From: Gammaproteobacteria bacterium | Lineage (GTDB): Bacteria; Pseudomonadota; Gammaproteobacteria; SZUA-229 | NCBI GenBank assembly: GCA_029881425.1 | Contig: JAOUMO010000003.1 | Span: forward strand, 1-35,625 | Direction: 5' to 3' | DNA length: 35,625 nt | Part shown: in pieces, positions 11,867-24,212 of the stretch | Numbering within the stretch: position 1 is the stretch's first letter | Layout: every line of letters begins with the position of its first letter | The notes under the pieces: generated by a model | What the model was told of the DNA's origin: nothing | Databases searched by the model: none | The model's input: only the letters and a program-made list of their open reading frames with translations | Position numbers and translations under genes: made by a program

Positions 11867-11985
11867 AAGAAAACGCAAATGGACGCGAACAGTGCTAATA
11901 AAACATTAACCCTGTAAACACCCCCAGCCTCAGCATAAAGCCATTCCTGTTATTTGCGTATATTCGCGTTCACTTGCATTTTCTC
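11867..11985. repeat. Imperfect inverted-repeat intergenic element, copy 1
   Basis: Left arm GAAAACGCAAATGGACGCGAAC (about 11869-11890); reverse complement of the right arm reads GAGAAAATGCAAGTGAACGCGAATATACGCAAATA (about 11951-11985). Similar element at 20297-20410. Confidence 0.6.
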
Positions 11986-11996
11986 CTGTACTACAT

Positions 11997-12326
11997 CTAA
12001 TCCCTGAACTCGGAGACCCTTATCCGTCCATTGACCATACGTGATTCACGTTTCATGATTTTTTGCATTTTATCCCAGAAGGCCTGGTTCAAATCAAAGT
12101 CCTGCGCAATGGCTGTGCCCATGACCAGGATCAACAGGTCGGCACACTCCTCTGCCAGCGCCTCGACGGGCTTGCCCTTGGTGACACAGGCAGAAATTTC
12201 ACCCAGCTCTTCCGCCATCAGGGCCACACGATAACTGAGCTCTTCACCACCGGTATTTTTAAAATCATGTTTATCATGGAAGGCCTGGACCTCGGATAAC
12301 ATCGCTTCATATGAATCTTTTTTCAT
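11997..12326 (-). CDS. MazG-like nucleotide pyrophosphohydrolase family protein
   Basis: VALMAEELGEISACVTKGKPVEALAEECADLLILVMGTA: EExxE/ExxD helices typical of all-alpha NTP pyrophosphatases. Likely start at 12326 (ORF to 12353). Confidence 0.85.
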   Translation of the reverse strand: MKKDSYEAMLSEVQAFHDKHDFKNTGGEELSYRVALMAEELGEISACVTKGKPVEALAEECADLLILVMGTAIAQDFDLNQAFWDKMQKIMKRESRMVNGRIRVSEFRD

Positions 12327-12352
12327 TATTTCTTTACCCTTAAAAATAATCA

Positions 12353-13150
12353 TTACACCTGTTTTAACAGCTGGTCAAAACGCAATCTATGGCGCTCATC
12401 AAACAAACGTCGGGACATTAACCACAGCACCGAAATAACACCAAAACCCGTACCGCTGGTAATCAGGAACATGATCAGGATCTGGTATTTCACTGCCTCG
12501 ACCGGGGCCGCGCCGGCCAGAATCTGGCCCGTCATCATACCAGGCAAGCTCACAATACCCGCTGCCGCCATTGAATTAATAATGGGGATCATGCCGGCAC
12601 GCATACTGTCACGGCGTATTTCTGCCAGTGCCTGACTACTGGTCTGCCCCAGCATTAGACGCTGCTCAATAATCATGCGCTGCTGCCAGGCCGTTTGAAT
12701 CAGGCGATCCATACCCAGTGCAATACCGGTCATAGTATTACCCAGCAACATGCCCAGCAAGGGAATCGCATACTGGGGGTGATACCAGGGATCGGCCTGG
12801 ATAATGGTGGTCAGTGCCAGCAAGGTCACCATAAAGGAGGAAACAAATAGTGAGGCCGTACTGATACCAAAGCCCCACCAGACTTTTAATTTTCGATGTT
12901 GCCGCGACAGGATTTCCCAGCCCGCCACCGATAACATGACCAGGGTAATCATGATCACCCAGGCAATGTTTACATTGGAAAATACCGACTTCAGCACCAG
13001 GCCAATTAGTAACAACTGCACGGTTGTACGCAGGCCGGCGACCAGCAACTGGCGCGTGATCAGCAGCTGCATCTTCCAGCTCAGCAAAGCCAGCAACAAC
13101 ACCAGGCATGCGGCGAGTGATAGATCAAATGCAGTTAATTTAATCAGCAT
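12353..13150 (-). CDS. fetB: FetB/YbbM family (UPF0014) ABC transporter permease
   Basis: Multi-TM; GMLLGNTMTGIALGMDRLIQ, AGMIPIINSMAAAGIVSLPGMMTGQILAGAAPVEAVKYQILIMFLI are characteristic; directly after an ABC ATPase. Confidence 0.9.
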   Translation of the reverse strand: MLIKLTAFDLSLAACLVLLLALLSWKMQLLITRQLLVAGLRTTVQLLLIGLVLKSVFSNVNIAWVIMITLVMLSVAGWEILSRQHRKLKVWWGFGISTASLFVSSFMVTLLALTTIIQADPWYHPQYAIPLLGMLLGNTMTGIALGMDRLIQTAWQQRMIIEQRLMLGQTSSQALAEIRRDSMRAGMIPIINSMAAAGIVSLPGMMTGQILAGAAPVEAVKYQILIMFLITSGTGFGVISVLWLMSRRLFDERHRLRFDQLLKQV

Positions 13151-13737
13151 AAATTGAGTCGTCCTTTTTCTATGGTGTATATTTTATGCGTGATACGCTG
13201 TAATTGCTCCCGGTCGTGGCTGACCCAGATGGCACAGGCATTATGCGTCGCAAGATAATCGGCAACAATCTGTTCGAAGCCGGTTGTGTTCTGCCGATCC
13301 AGGTTGGCAGTGGGCTCGTCCAGTAATAAAACCCGTGGTTGACTCGCCAGCATACGAATTAATGCCAGTCGCTGCTTTTCACCACTGGATAAACGGCTCA
13401 CCATCCAGTCAGCTACCTGTGGTTTAAAACCCAGTCGCTGAAATAGCTCAGTATCTGTGGCATTAAAATGCTCGCCAACGGTATCAAACCACCACTGGCT
13501 ATCTGCCGGCAACAGGGCAACCTGCTGGCGCCACTCCGGCGCCGCCACCGACTTACAATTGACATCGCCCAATAACACATCACCACGATGCTCATCCAGA
13601 TCGGCAATAGCCCTTAATAATAAACTTTTGCCACTACCCGACTCACCGGTCAGGCCGATACATTCACCCGCCTCGATCGCCAGGTCTACAGGACCACAGC
13701 CCTGGTACACCAGCTGGCTTACTTTTAATACGCTCAA
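13144..13737 (-). CDS. fetA: FetA-like ABC transporter ATP-binding protein
   Basis: Walker A GESGSGKS, signature LSSGEKQRLALIRML, Walker B VLLLDEPTANLD; overlaps fetB. Confidence 0.88.
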   Translation of the reverse strand: MSVLKVSQLVYQGCGPVDLAIEAGECIGLTGESGSGKSLLLRAIADLDEHRGDVLLGDVNCKSVAAPEWRQQVALLPADSQWWFDTVGEHFNATDTELFQRLGFKPQVADWMVSRLSSGEKQRLALIRMLASQPRVLLLDEPTANLDRQNTTGFEQIVADYLATHNACAIWVSHDREQLQRITHKIYTIEKGRLNLC

Positions 13738-15035
13738 TACATTACCTTTTTTATTTTATGGATCAGCCAGGTTGTCAGGATCGCCACCAGCAACAAACCC
13801 AGGGCGACCCATGGATTATTCAGTGTTTCTGGTGCGGTTACCAGTAGCAGCCCCAGCATCAGTAGCATATTACCCGAGATCAGCTTTAATAACCGACCCT
13901 CCTGCTCTGTCAGCTTGCGTGAACCCAGCTTTAATATAAACAACAACAGGATAAAAAGCAGCGGCACAATATAGATCAGGTTATACAACAGCAGGTAAAG
14001 ATAATACTGTGCGACGGATAAATCACTCAGCGTCAATAGACGCGTATACACCATAGGAAAACCAGCGGTACATAATAATTCATAACTATTCGCGGCCAGT
14101 GCCAGCACCAGGGTGGCCAACAGCATTGCCGGCAGGCTGTTAACGTTTAATAGCCTGCGCATGCGCCCAAACAGTCCCGACTTTAGGCTGTCCGGAATAC
14201 TCAGGCTTATACCTTCTCTAAACCAGAAATAATCTTTTATATTAATTATGGCCATAACTATCGCCACGACCCCGGCAACCAGGGTCATGATTCGCAGCTC
14301 GCCAAGGTACATAAACATATTCAACCAGGCCGCCATAAATACGAAGTACATCAGGCCTGAACAAAAGATAAACAGGCCACCAATGAACGCAATACGTGCA
14401 CGGCTTTGTACATGCACCAGCATACTCAGCAAAAAAAGCAGCACGAAGAATGCACAGGGATTAAAGGCATCCATCGCCGCTATCACCAACGTCATCACCG
14501 GCAACGAAAATGTATCGGCAGATAACTGGCCGATCAGTGGCAGTTCGAGATCTACCTGTCGACTTGCCCAGTCGAAGACCCTGCTATTATCGGGATGCTC
14601 AAGCCGTGCAAAGTTATAACAGGCCGCCAGCCATGATTTTAATTCCCTGCCGGTGGTCTGATAATCAGCATAACCGGTTACCATTTGCCCGCAGGCCATG
14701 AAGGCCGGCACGCTACTGGCCTGCTGTTTAAGCGCCTCGGCCATGCGTATATAGGCCTCTACATTATCTGCGTGCTCAGACAGTTCCAGCGAGTGTAAAG
14801 ACAGCCACGGATACTCAGCCGCGATACGTCGAACATCCGGCTCAGCCGTCAGGCAATGTGGGCATTTTTTTGACCAGAAAAAATACAGGTGAATCACTGG
14901 CTGCTGGTGCGTGTCGAGTCCATACCAGACAATATCGGTATCTGCCGCCCCAGCATACAGTACTGACAAGGACATCAGGATACTCGCCAATAGCAGTTTT
15001 AATACTCGCTGTCTCACACGCAGATACATTGCCAT
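13734..15035 (-). CDS. Membrane protein with N-terminal periplasmic thioredoxin-like (CPHC) domain and C-terminal CcdA/DsbD-like transmembrane domain
   Basis: Signal sequence; VIHLYFFWSKKCPHCLTAEPDVRR; SVPAFMACGQMVTGY cis-Pro-type loop; TM segments carrying DAFNPCAFFVLLFLLSML and NSYELLCTAGFPMVYT. Confidence 0.82.
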   Translation of the reverse strand: MAMYLRVRQRVLKLLLASILMSLSVLYAGAADTDIVWYGLDTHQQPVIHLYFFWSKKCPHCLTAEPDVRRIAAEYPWLSLHSLELSEHADNVEAYIRMAEALKQQASSVPAFMACGQMVTGYADYQTTGRELKSWLAACYNFARLEHPDNSRVFDWASRQVDLELPLIGQLSADTFSLPVMTLVIAAMDAFNPCAFFVLLFLLSMLVHVQSRARIAFIGGLFIFCSGLMYFVFMAAWLNMFMYLGELRIMTLVAGVVAIVMAIINIKDYFWFREGISLSIPDSLKSGLFGRMRRLLNVNSLPAMLLATLVLALAANSYELLCTAGFPMVYTRLLTLSDLSVAQYYLYLLLYNLIYIVPLLFILLLFILKLGSRKLTEQEGRLLKLISGNMLLMLGLLLVTAPETLNNPWVALGLLLVAILTTWLIHKIKKVMY

Positions 15036-15121
15036 AACTCCTTAACGGTCACGGGTTCACCGCCACGCATCAAATCATTAGCTGCTATACTCTATGCTAA
15101 CAAAGGCCCCTGTCAGTCACT

Positions 15122-15475
15122 ATGAAATATTTATTTATTGCCAGTATTTTATTTTTGTCCGGAAATCTGCATGCTGAGTCAAAAATAATTCAGGTTTATG
15201 GTATCAGCCAGACCTACTGGGATGTTAAGCCCGGCGATACGCTGGGCGAAATTATGCAACAGCTATTACCCCGCAACCGGTTTTTGCGCAAGCCGCTAAT
15301 GGAAGACATCGTTGCGATGAATCCGCAGGCTTTTATCAATAATGACCCAGCCAGGATGCGAGCCAACCAGCGTCTATGGCTACCTAACCATACCGCCCAT
15401 TTACGGGAAAATATAAACAGCGACAGGTATGCTATTCAGCAATTCAGCTGGGGCTATTTACAGCGCCTCAAATAA
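15122..15475 (+). CDS. Secreted stand-alone FimV-type LysM-like protein
   Basis: Signal peptide [40 protein letters not shown]...[30 protein letters not shown] resembles the FimV N-terminal LysM. Confidence 0.7.
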   Translation: MKYLFIASILFLSGNLHAESKIIQVYGISQTYWDVKPGDTLGEIMQQLLPRNRFLRKPLMEDIVAMNPQAFINNDPARMRANQRLWLPNHTAHLRENINSDRYAIQQFSWGYLQRLK

Positions 15476-16139
15476 GGCCGCGCTCGGCAAAGGACACCAC
15501 CTCGTCGCCAATCACAAAGTGATCCAGTACACGCACGTCGATCAGCGCCAGTGCGTCGATAAGACGCCGTGTAATACGTTCATCCGCTGAGCTTGGCTCG
15601 GCGACACCCGAGGGGTGATTGTGCGCAAAGATCACAGCGGCCGAATTATAGTGCAATGCCTTTTTCACTACCTCGCGCGGATAAACCGAGGCACCATCGA
15701 TGGTCCCCATGAACAACTCCTCAAAACAGATCACCCGGTGACGCTGGTCCAGGAACAGTGCAGCAAACACCTCATGCTGATAATCACGTAACTGATCGGT
15801 TAAATACTGGCGTGTCTCCGTCGGGCTGGTCAGTGCATCGCCCCGTTTCAGGGTTTCAAACAAATAACGCCGTGCCATTTCCAGTACCGCCTGTAACTGG
15901 GCGTACTTGGCATTACCAAGACCCGCATGACTACAGAACTCCGGCATATCCGCCTTTAGCAAATGGCGTAGACCACCAAAACCCTGCAACAGGTCCTGCG
16001 ATAAATCGACTGCGGTTTTGCCGCGGATACCGGTACGTAAAAAGATCGCCAGTAGTTCCGCATCACTGAGTGATGCAGCACCCTGTGCAAGTAATTTTTC
16101 CCTGGGGCGTTCTGCCAGGGGCCAGTCGGTTATTGCCAT
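15468..16139 (-). CDS. radC: DNA repair protein RadC (JAB/MPN domain)
   Basis: [65 protein letters not shown]. Likely start at 16139 (ORF to 16256). Confidence 0.95.
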   Translation of the reverse strand: MAITDWPLAERPREKLLAQGAASLSDAELLAIFLRTGIRGKTAVDLSQDLLQGFGGLRHLLKADMPEFCSHAGLGNAKYAQLQAVLEMARRYLFETLKRGDALTSPTETRQYLTDQLRDYQHEVFAALFLDQRHRVICFEELFMGTIDGASVYPREVVKKALHYNSAAVIFAHNHPSGVAEPSSADERITRRLIDALALIDVRVLDHFVIGDEVVSFAERGLI

Positions 16140-16255
16140 TTCACATCCCTGTTTGAAAAAGACCAAGTCTACTGCTGTGCCAATACTACCGCATTCGATA
16201 CGCTCTTTAACAGTTGTAAGATAAAGCCGGTAACAATCTGGTAAAATGTCCCACA

Positions 16256-17488
16256 ATGAGCCATTTAAACAACAAACATATTCTACTCGCCATCAGCGGC
16301 GGTATTGCCGCCTATAAGAGTGCCGAGCTTTTGCGTCGCCTACAGGATGCGGGCGCCAAGGTGCGCGTGGTGATGACCCGGGCAGCCACGGCGTTTGTAA
16401 CACCACTCACCTTCCAGGCCCTGTCTGGCCAGCCTGTACACCTCGACCTGCTGGATTCCGAGTCAGAAGCGGCGATGGGCCATATCGAACTGGCACGCTG
16501 GGCCGATGCCATACTGTTAGCACCGGCAACGGCTAACACCCTGGCGAAACTGGCCCATGGCCGTGCCGATGACCTGGTCTCTGCCGTGTGTCTCGCCAGC
16601 AAGGCACCGCTGGCTGTGGCGCCTGCAATGAACCACGTGATGTGGTCAGCCGAGGCAACACAGGACAACCTTCGACAACTGGTCGATCGGGGCGTACACA
16701 TCTTTGGTCCCGATGCGGGCTACCAGGCCTGCGGCGAAACCGGTGAGGGCCGTATGCTCGCAGTCGGCGATCTGCTGGATAGAACGGCTGCACTATTTGC
16801 ACCAGGGCCACTCCAGGATATCAACATCATGATTACGGCCGGCCCCACCTATGAGGCCATTGACCCGGTACGTTTTATTGGTAACCGGAGTTCGGGGCGC
16901 ATGGGCTATGCGCTGGCACAGGCGGCACAACAGGCCGGCGCCCATGTGACGCTGGTCAGTGGACCGGTCGCCCTGCCACCACCACCCGGGGTGACCACCA
17001 TCAGGGTAGAATCCGCACGGCAGATGTATGACGCGGTGATGAGCGATATCGCCCAGCAGGCCATTTTTATCGCCACCGCCGCTGTTGCTGATTACACCCC
17101 GGCACAAACCCATGACCAGAAAATAAAAAAATCTGCTGAACAGCTGAGCATCCAGCTACAGCGTAATCCCGATATCCTCGGCGAGGTAGCCGCACAAAAC
17201 AGGCCGCCCTTCAGCGTTGGTTTTGCTGCCGAAACACAGGATGTGCAGGCCCATGCCCGAGCCAAATTACGCCAGAAAAAACTGGATATGATTGCCGCCA
17301 ATCTTGTCGCATGCAATCCAGCCGATGAAGAAGACATTGGCTTCAACAGCGAATACAATGCACTGGATGTCTTCTGGGGCGAACACCATGTTCACCTGGA
17401 AAAAGCCAGAAAAACCGAGATTGCACGCCAGCTGATGCAATTAATTACCGAACACTATCAACTAAAAAACCATTCAAAATCCCTATGA
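16256..17488 (+). CDS. coaBC: Bifunctional phosphopantothenoylcysteine decarboxylase/synthetase
   Basis: [59 protein letters not shown]. Confidence 0.96.
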   Translation: MSHLNNKHILLAISGGIAAYKSAELLRRLQDAGAKVRVVMTRAATAFVTPLTFQALSGQPVHLDLLDSESEAAMGHIELARWADAILLAPATANTLAKLAHGRADDLVSAVCLASKAPLAVAPAMNHVMWSAEATQDNLRQLVDRGVHIFGPDAGYQACGETGEGRMLAVGDLLDRTAALFAPGPLQDINIMITAGPTYEAIDPVRFIGNRSSGRMGYALAQAAQQAGAHVTLVSGPVALPPPPGVTTIRVESARQMYDAVMSDIAQQAIFIATAAVADYTPAQTHDQKIKKSAEQLSIQLQRNPDILGEVAAQNRPPFSVGFAAETQDVQAHARAKLRQKKLDMIAANLVACNPADEEDIGFNSEYNALDVFWGEHHVHLEKARKTEIARQLMQLITEHYQLKNHSKSL

Positions 17489-17940
17489 AAAAAATCCAGT
17501 TAAAAGTACTCGACCCCCGTATTGGCAATGAAATCCCCCTGCCCAGACACGCCACCGAAGGCTCGGCCGGCATGGACCTGCGCGCCTGTATTGACGATAC
17601 CTTTATACTCAGGCCCGGTGATACCGAGCTGATTCCCACCGGCATTGCGATCCATATCGGCGACCCCTCACTGGCAGCAACCATCCTGCCCCGCTCGGGC
17701 CTGGGCCACAAGCACGGCATCGTACTCGGCAACCTGGTGGGCCTGATTGACTCGGACTACCAGGGCCAGCTGTTTGTCTCTATCTGGAACCGGGGCAATA
17801 AGGACTTCACCATCGAGGTCGGTGACCGTATTGCACAACTGGTCTTCCTGCCCGTAATACAGGTGGATTTCGACGAGGTTGAAGAATTTGATGACAGTGC
17901 CCGCGGTGCAGGCGGCTTTGGGCATTCGGGCCAGAAATAA
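17485..17940 (+). CDS. dut: dUTP diphosphatase
   Basis: [52 protein letters not shown]. Confidence 0.97.
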   Translation: MKKIQLKVLDPRIGNEIPLPRHATEGSAGMDLRACIDDTFILRPGDTELIPTGIAIHIGDPSLAATILPRSGLGHKHGIVLGNLVGLIDSDYQGQLFVSIWNRGNKDFTIEVGDRIAQLVFLPVIQVDFDEVEEFDDSARGAGGFGHSGQK

Positions 17941-17960
17941 GTTTACGTGTCTATTGTGCA

Positions 17961-20235
<2,275 letters not shown>

Positions 20236-20296
20236 TAGATGAAGCTAAATGCCTGAATAACAGCATTACTTTTTGCTAGTTATTTGTGCAACGAAA

Positions 20297-20410
20297 AAGA
20301 AAACGCGAATAAAGGCAGCTATTATTTATAGACACTTGCCTTCGCTCAGAATAACAATGAAATCATTATTATTTATTTGCGTGCATTCGCGTGAATTTGC
20401 GTTCTCTTTT
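20297..20410. repeat. Imperfect inverted-repeat intergenic element, copy 2
   Basis: Left arm AAAAGAAAACGCGAAT (about 20295-20310); reverse complement of the right end reads AAAAGAGAACGCAAATTCACGCGAATGCACGCAAAT. Shares words and arrangement with 11867-11985. Confidence 0.6.
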
Positions 20411-20466
20411 AATATCGAATTGGCCAATACTGGCTATCTACCCTGAAATATTAAGCAACAATAAAT

Positions 20467-21180
20467 TCAAGGTGATTTCTTACGCAACCACTCGGTAAGC
20501 CCTTCATTACTGAAAGTCTTGCTATCGGCTACTGGCTCGATAATTTCGGCCTCATCATTAATTTCGGGATAGGGGATTTTTTTCGCCTTACAGTACCGTG
20601 TTACCTGGGGGTGACAGCCCTCGAACAACAGTCGCTTATAAACATCATCGCTCAATCGTCGTTGCTCATACATGCCCGCCAGCTCTCGCTGGCGTTGTGC
20701 CTCATACAATACCAGCGCGGTCGCTACCGAGACATTGAGTGACTGCACATGGCCAAACATGGGAATGGTAATATGCTCGTCGGCCAGTGCCATGGCCTGT
20801 TCACTGATGCCTTCGAGTTCTGTGCCAACGAGGATCGCTGTCGGCTTTGTATAATCCACTTCACGAAAATTTTTCGAATCATCGGCAAGACAGGTGGTAA
20901 CGATCTGCATCCCCTGTGCCTTAAGCTGTTGCACACAGGCTTCTGTCGTCTTGTGGCAATGCAACTGGATCCATTTACGCACACCACCGGCCGACATTTG
21001 TGACAGCTTGATGGATTTCTTTTCTGTAATGGCATGTACATCCAGGCAGCCTACCGCATCGGAACTCCTGGCTACAGCCGCCAGGTTATGCGGCTTGATG
21101 ACATTCTCCATAATCACGGTTAAATCTGGCTGGCGACGATTGAGACTGGCAATAATAATCTGTAGACGGTCTGGCGTCAT
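20467..21180 (-). CDS. trmH: tRNA (guanosine-2'-O-)-methyltransferase, SpoU family
   Basis: TVIMENVIKPHNLAAVARSSDAVG, ILVGTELEGIS, IPMFGHVQSLNVSVATALVLYEAQRQRE. Confidence 0.95.
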   Translation of the reverse strand: MTPDRLQIIIASLNRRQPDLTVIMENVIKPHNLAAVARSSDAVGCLDVHAITEKKSIKLSQMSAGGVRKWIQLHCHKTTEACVQQLKAQGMQIVTTCLADDSKNFREVDYTKPTAILVGTELEGISEQAMALADEHITIPMFGHVQSLNVSVATALVLYEAQRQRELAGMYEQRRLSDDVYKRLLFEGCHPQVTRYCKAKKIPYPEINDEAEIIEPVADSKTFSNEGLTEWLRKKSP

Positions 21181-21255
21181 ATAAGCAACAAAGGGTTAAT
21201 ATCAGGGGGCCTGAATGTTAACAGATCTATTGGCTGGGTGGGCAAACGACAAAGG

Positions 21256-21879
21256 CTATTTTTTCTTTCGTGCCTGCTTCAGGGTACGGAAACGCCTGAT
21301 ATCCTGGTCGAAGCTCTGTAATATCTTTTCACGTTCCTGGCTTTTTGTCTCGACATAGTGATAACTGGTTTCGAGCTGCCGGGTGACACCTTTCAGTTCA
21401 TCGAGGGTATTTTCGGGTACTTCCCTGCCCGATTTTTCAATATTTTCAATGTGTGCCCTGAGTTTTTTTACCTTCTTCTCGTGATCCTTAATAATGGTCT
21501 CTGTGAGGTTGATCTGTGAATCGATGGAGTCAATGCGCGCGTCACGCACCATCAGGATATCCCGTTCCGTAGTAAAGGTATCCAGCAGCACGCGGTCCCT
21601 CAGGTCCTTTTTCTTCTGTTCGATCAGGGCCTGCTTCTGTATTTCTAACTGCCTCGCCTCCTCGGTCAGCTCCTTCTCCGTCTTCATCGCATTGACTTCT
21701 TCGATGACCACGCCCTGAGAACTCAGTACGGCCCGATCCTTACCTAAATATTCAGAAGGTACCGCATCACCATAGTGGACATGCCCCTCTTCATCGACCC
21801 ATCGGTTGAGCCCGGCCTGCACTGGGGTTATCGCAACAACCACAACTAACTGTACAAACCATCGAGAAAACTGCTTCAC
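21256..21879 (-). CDS. DUF4124-domain protein with long coiled coil
   Basis: Signal peptide; LNRWVDEEGHVHYGDAVPSEYLGKDRAVLSSQG, then Glu/Lys/Arg-rich coiled coil. Confidence 0.82.
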   Translation of the reverse strand: MKQFSRWFVQLVVVVAITPVQAGLNRWVDEEGHVHYGDAVPSEYLGKDRAVLSSQGVVIEEVNAMKTEKELTEEARQLEIQKQALIEQKKKDLRDRVLLDTFTTERDILMVRDARIDSIDSQINLTETIIKDHEKKVKKLRAHIENIEKSGREVPENTLDELKGVTRQLETSYHYVETKSQEREKILQSFDQDIRRFRTLKQARKKK

Positions 21880-21985
21880 CCCTTACCTCCACAACTATTT
21901 ATTTACGTTAATGAGTATATACAGCATTTGGGCTTTTTGCCCCGATGCGGCAAAATAAGCACCAACATCCTGAAAAGCCCCTGTA

Positions 21986-22738
21986 ATGGAACTAGACCAG
22001 CTACTTTTATTTATTATTTCCCTGATGGCCAACCTGTTTTCCGCACTGGCCGGTGGTGGTGCGGGGCTGATCCAGCTACCCGCGCTGATTTTCCTTGGCC
22101 TGCCCTTTGGTATCGCCCTGGCGACGCACAAGGTCGCCAGCGTTGCCCTGGGGGTGGGCGCGACACTACGCCATCTCAGGAGCAGCCCACTGGAACGCCG
22201 TTTTGCCCTGTTGATACTGGCTTACGGTATGCCCGGTGTCATCCTCGGTGCCAGCATCATCCTCACCGTGCCCGACCGGATGGCGGAACTCGCGCTTGGC
22301 ATACTCACCATGGGGCTGGGTATTTACTCCTGGCTGTCACCAGAGCTGGGGCAGCACCTCAAACCCAGTCACCGCAAGGGCCCCAGCCTGGTTTTTGGTG
22401 GTCTGGTCCTGTTTCTAATTGGCGTGCTGAACGGCTCGCTCACCTCGGGCACCGGCCTGTTCGTAACCCTCTGGCTGGTACGCTGGTTTGGTATGGACTA
22501 CAAGCTGGCGGTTGCCTACACCTTAATCCTGGTCGGTCTCTTCTGGAACGGCATAGGCGCGGTCACCCTAGGCCTGCTCGGTGATATTTACTGGCAGTGG
22601 TTACCCGCCCTGCTACTGGGTTCACTGATTGGTGGCTACCTGGGCGCGCACCTGTCAATCATCAAGGGCAACCGGCTCATCAAACGTAGCTACGAAGTGA
22701 TTACACTACTGGTCGGGCTCAAGCTGATCCTGAGTTAA
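21986..22738 (+). CDS. TSUP family (TauE/SafE) membrane transporter
   Basis: Multi-[47 protein letters not shown]. Confidence 0.87.
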   Translation: MELDQLLLFIISLMANLFSALAGGGAGLIQLPALIFLGLPFGIALATHKVASVALGVGATLRHLRSSPLERRFALLILAYGMPGVILGASIILTVPDRMAELALGILTMGLGIYSWLSPELGQHLKPSHRKGPSLVFGGLVLFLIGVLNGSLTSGTGLFVTLWLVRWFGMDYKLAVAYTLILVGLFWNGIGAVTLGLLGDIYWQWLPALLLGSLIGGYLGAHLSIIKGNRLIKRSYEVITLLVGLKLILS

Positions 22739-23376
22739 CAGCCATACTCGGCACGATAGAATTTCATGGCATCCAGCATCTCATTTTCTTCGCCCTTTTC
22801 TGACAGGTACTGGATCAGGTGCTCCATATTCACGATACTGGCCACATCCAGGCCGTACTCCTGCTTCACCTGCTGGATGGCCGACAGGTCACCCGTGCCC
22901 TTCTCCTGCCGATCCAGCGCAATCACCACGCCGACGCTGGTGGCATCTGCCGCATCGATAATATCAATCGCCTCGCGGATCGCGGTACCGGCAGTGATGA
23001 CGTCATCCAGGATCAGCACACGGCCGGCCAGTGGCGCACCGACAATATTGCCCCCCTCGCCATGCGCCTTCTTCTCCTTACGGTTAAAGGCATAGGGCAT
23101 ATCAATGCCATGGTCCTGGTACATCGCCATCGCGGTCACCGCCACCAGTGGGATCCCCTTATAGGCAGGGCCGAACATAACATCATAGGCGATACCGCTA
23201 TCCACTATCGCCTGGGCATAGCAACGCCCCAGCTCGGCCAGCGCCTTACCGGTATTGAACAGCCCCGCATTAAAGAAATAGGGACTGACACGACCCGACT
23301 TGAGTTTAAATTCACCAAATCGAAGGACATTGTACTCGAGTGCGAGCTCAATGAAGCGGTGCTGGTTATATTGCAT
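22735..23376 (-). CDS. pyrE: Orotate phosphoribosyltransferase
   Basis: [61 protein letters not shown]. Likely start at 23376 (ORF to 23415). Confidence 0.96.
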   Translation of the reverse strand: MQYNQHRFIELALEYNVLRFGEFKLKSGRVSPYFFNAGLFNTGKALAELGRCYAQAIVDSGIAYDVMFGPAYKGIPLVAVTAMAMYQDHGIDMPYAFNRKEKKAHGEGGNIVGAPLAGRVLILDDVITAGTAIREAIDIIDAADATSVGVVIALDRQEKGTGDLSAIQQVKQEYGLDVASIVNMEHLIQYLSEKGEENEMLDAMKFYRAEYGC

Positions 23377-23438
23377 GATCCTGCCTGTGTAGTTGTGTAG
23401 AATAGCTGCACTCATAATTATAAATGCAATTTGATTTG

Positions 23439-24212
23439 ATGCGAATTATATCAGTAAATACCAATGGTATCCGCGCCGCCGCGCGCAAGGGCTTCTTCGA
23501 CTGGCTAAAGAAACAGAAGGCCGATGTGATCTGCATCCAGGAGACCAAGGCACAGGAACACCAGCTGAGCGACGAGATCTTCTGCCCCCGGGGCTATCAC
23601 TGCTACTATCACGATGCCGAAAAAAAGGGCTACAGCGGCGTTGCTATTTATAGTAAAAAGGAACCGAAAAAGATCATCAATGGCATTGGCATGCATGATA
23701 TTGATGTCGAGGGGCGCTACATCGAAGTTCAGTTCGATCAACTGAGCGTAATCTCCCTCTACATGCATTCAGGTTCCTCCAGTGAAGAACGCCAGCTATT
23801 AAAGTTTGATTTCATGGCACGCTTCAAACTCTATTTACAGAAACTCCGGCGCAAACGCCGTGAGTACATCATCTGTGGTGACTGGAACATCGCGCATAAA
23901 AATATCGATATAAAAAACTGGCGTAGCAACCAGAAAAATTCCGGCTTCCTGCCCGAAGAGCGCGAATGGCTGGACCAGCTGTTTGATGAGGTGGGTTATG
24001 TGGACGCCTTCCGTGTCGTGGATCAGCGACCCGACCAGTACACCTGGTGGAGCAACCGGGGCCAGGCCTGGGCCAATAATACGGGCTGGCGCATTGATTA
24101 CCAGATCATCACGCCCAGGCTAAAAGACACGGTGAAAAAGGCCAGCATCTATAAAGACGAACGCTTCTCGGATCACGCCCCCTTAATTATTGATTACGAC
24201 TACGAACTCTAA
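23439..24212 (+). CDS. xthA: Exodeoxyribonuclease III
   Basis: [58 protein letters not shown]. Likely start at 23439 (ORF from 23424). Confidence 0.93.
   Translation: MRIISVNTNGIRAAARKGFFDWLKKQKADVICIQETKAQEHQLSDEIFCPRGYHCYYHDAEKKGYSGVAIYSKKEPKKIINGIGMHDIDVEGRYIEVQFDQLSVISLYMHSGSSSEERQLLKFDFMARFKLYLQKLRRKRREYIICGDWNIAHKNIDIKNWRSNQKNSGFLPEEREWLDQLFDEVGYVDAFRVVDQRPDQYTWWSNRGQAWANNTGWRIDYQIITPRLKDTVKKASIYKDERFSDHAPLIIDYDYEL

Noticed and set aside
22735-22738. 4-bp convergent stop overlap between the TSUP gene and pyrE
   Set aside because: Common in compact genomes (TTAA used as TAA on both strands); not evidence of a special function.
22819-23400. 193-aa plus-strand ORF opposite pyrE, and 21928-22584 in another frame of the TSUP gene
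   Set aside because: Both are shadows of confidently identified genes.
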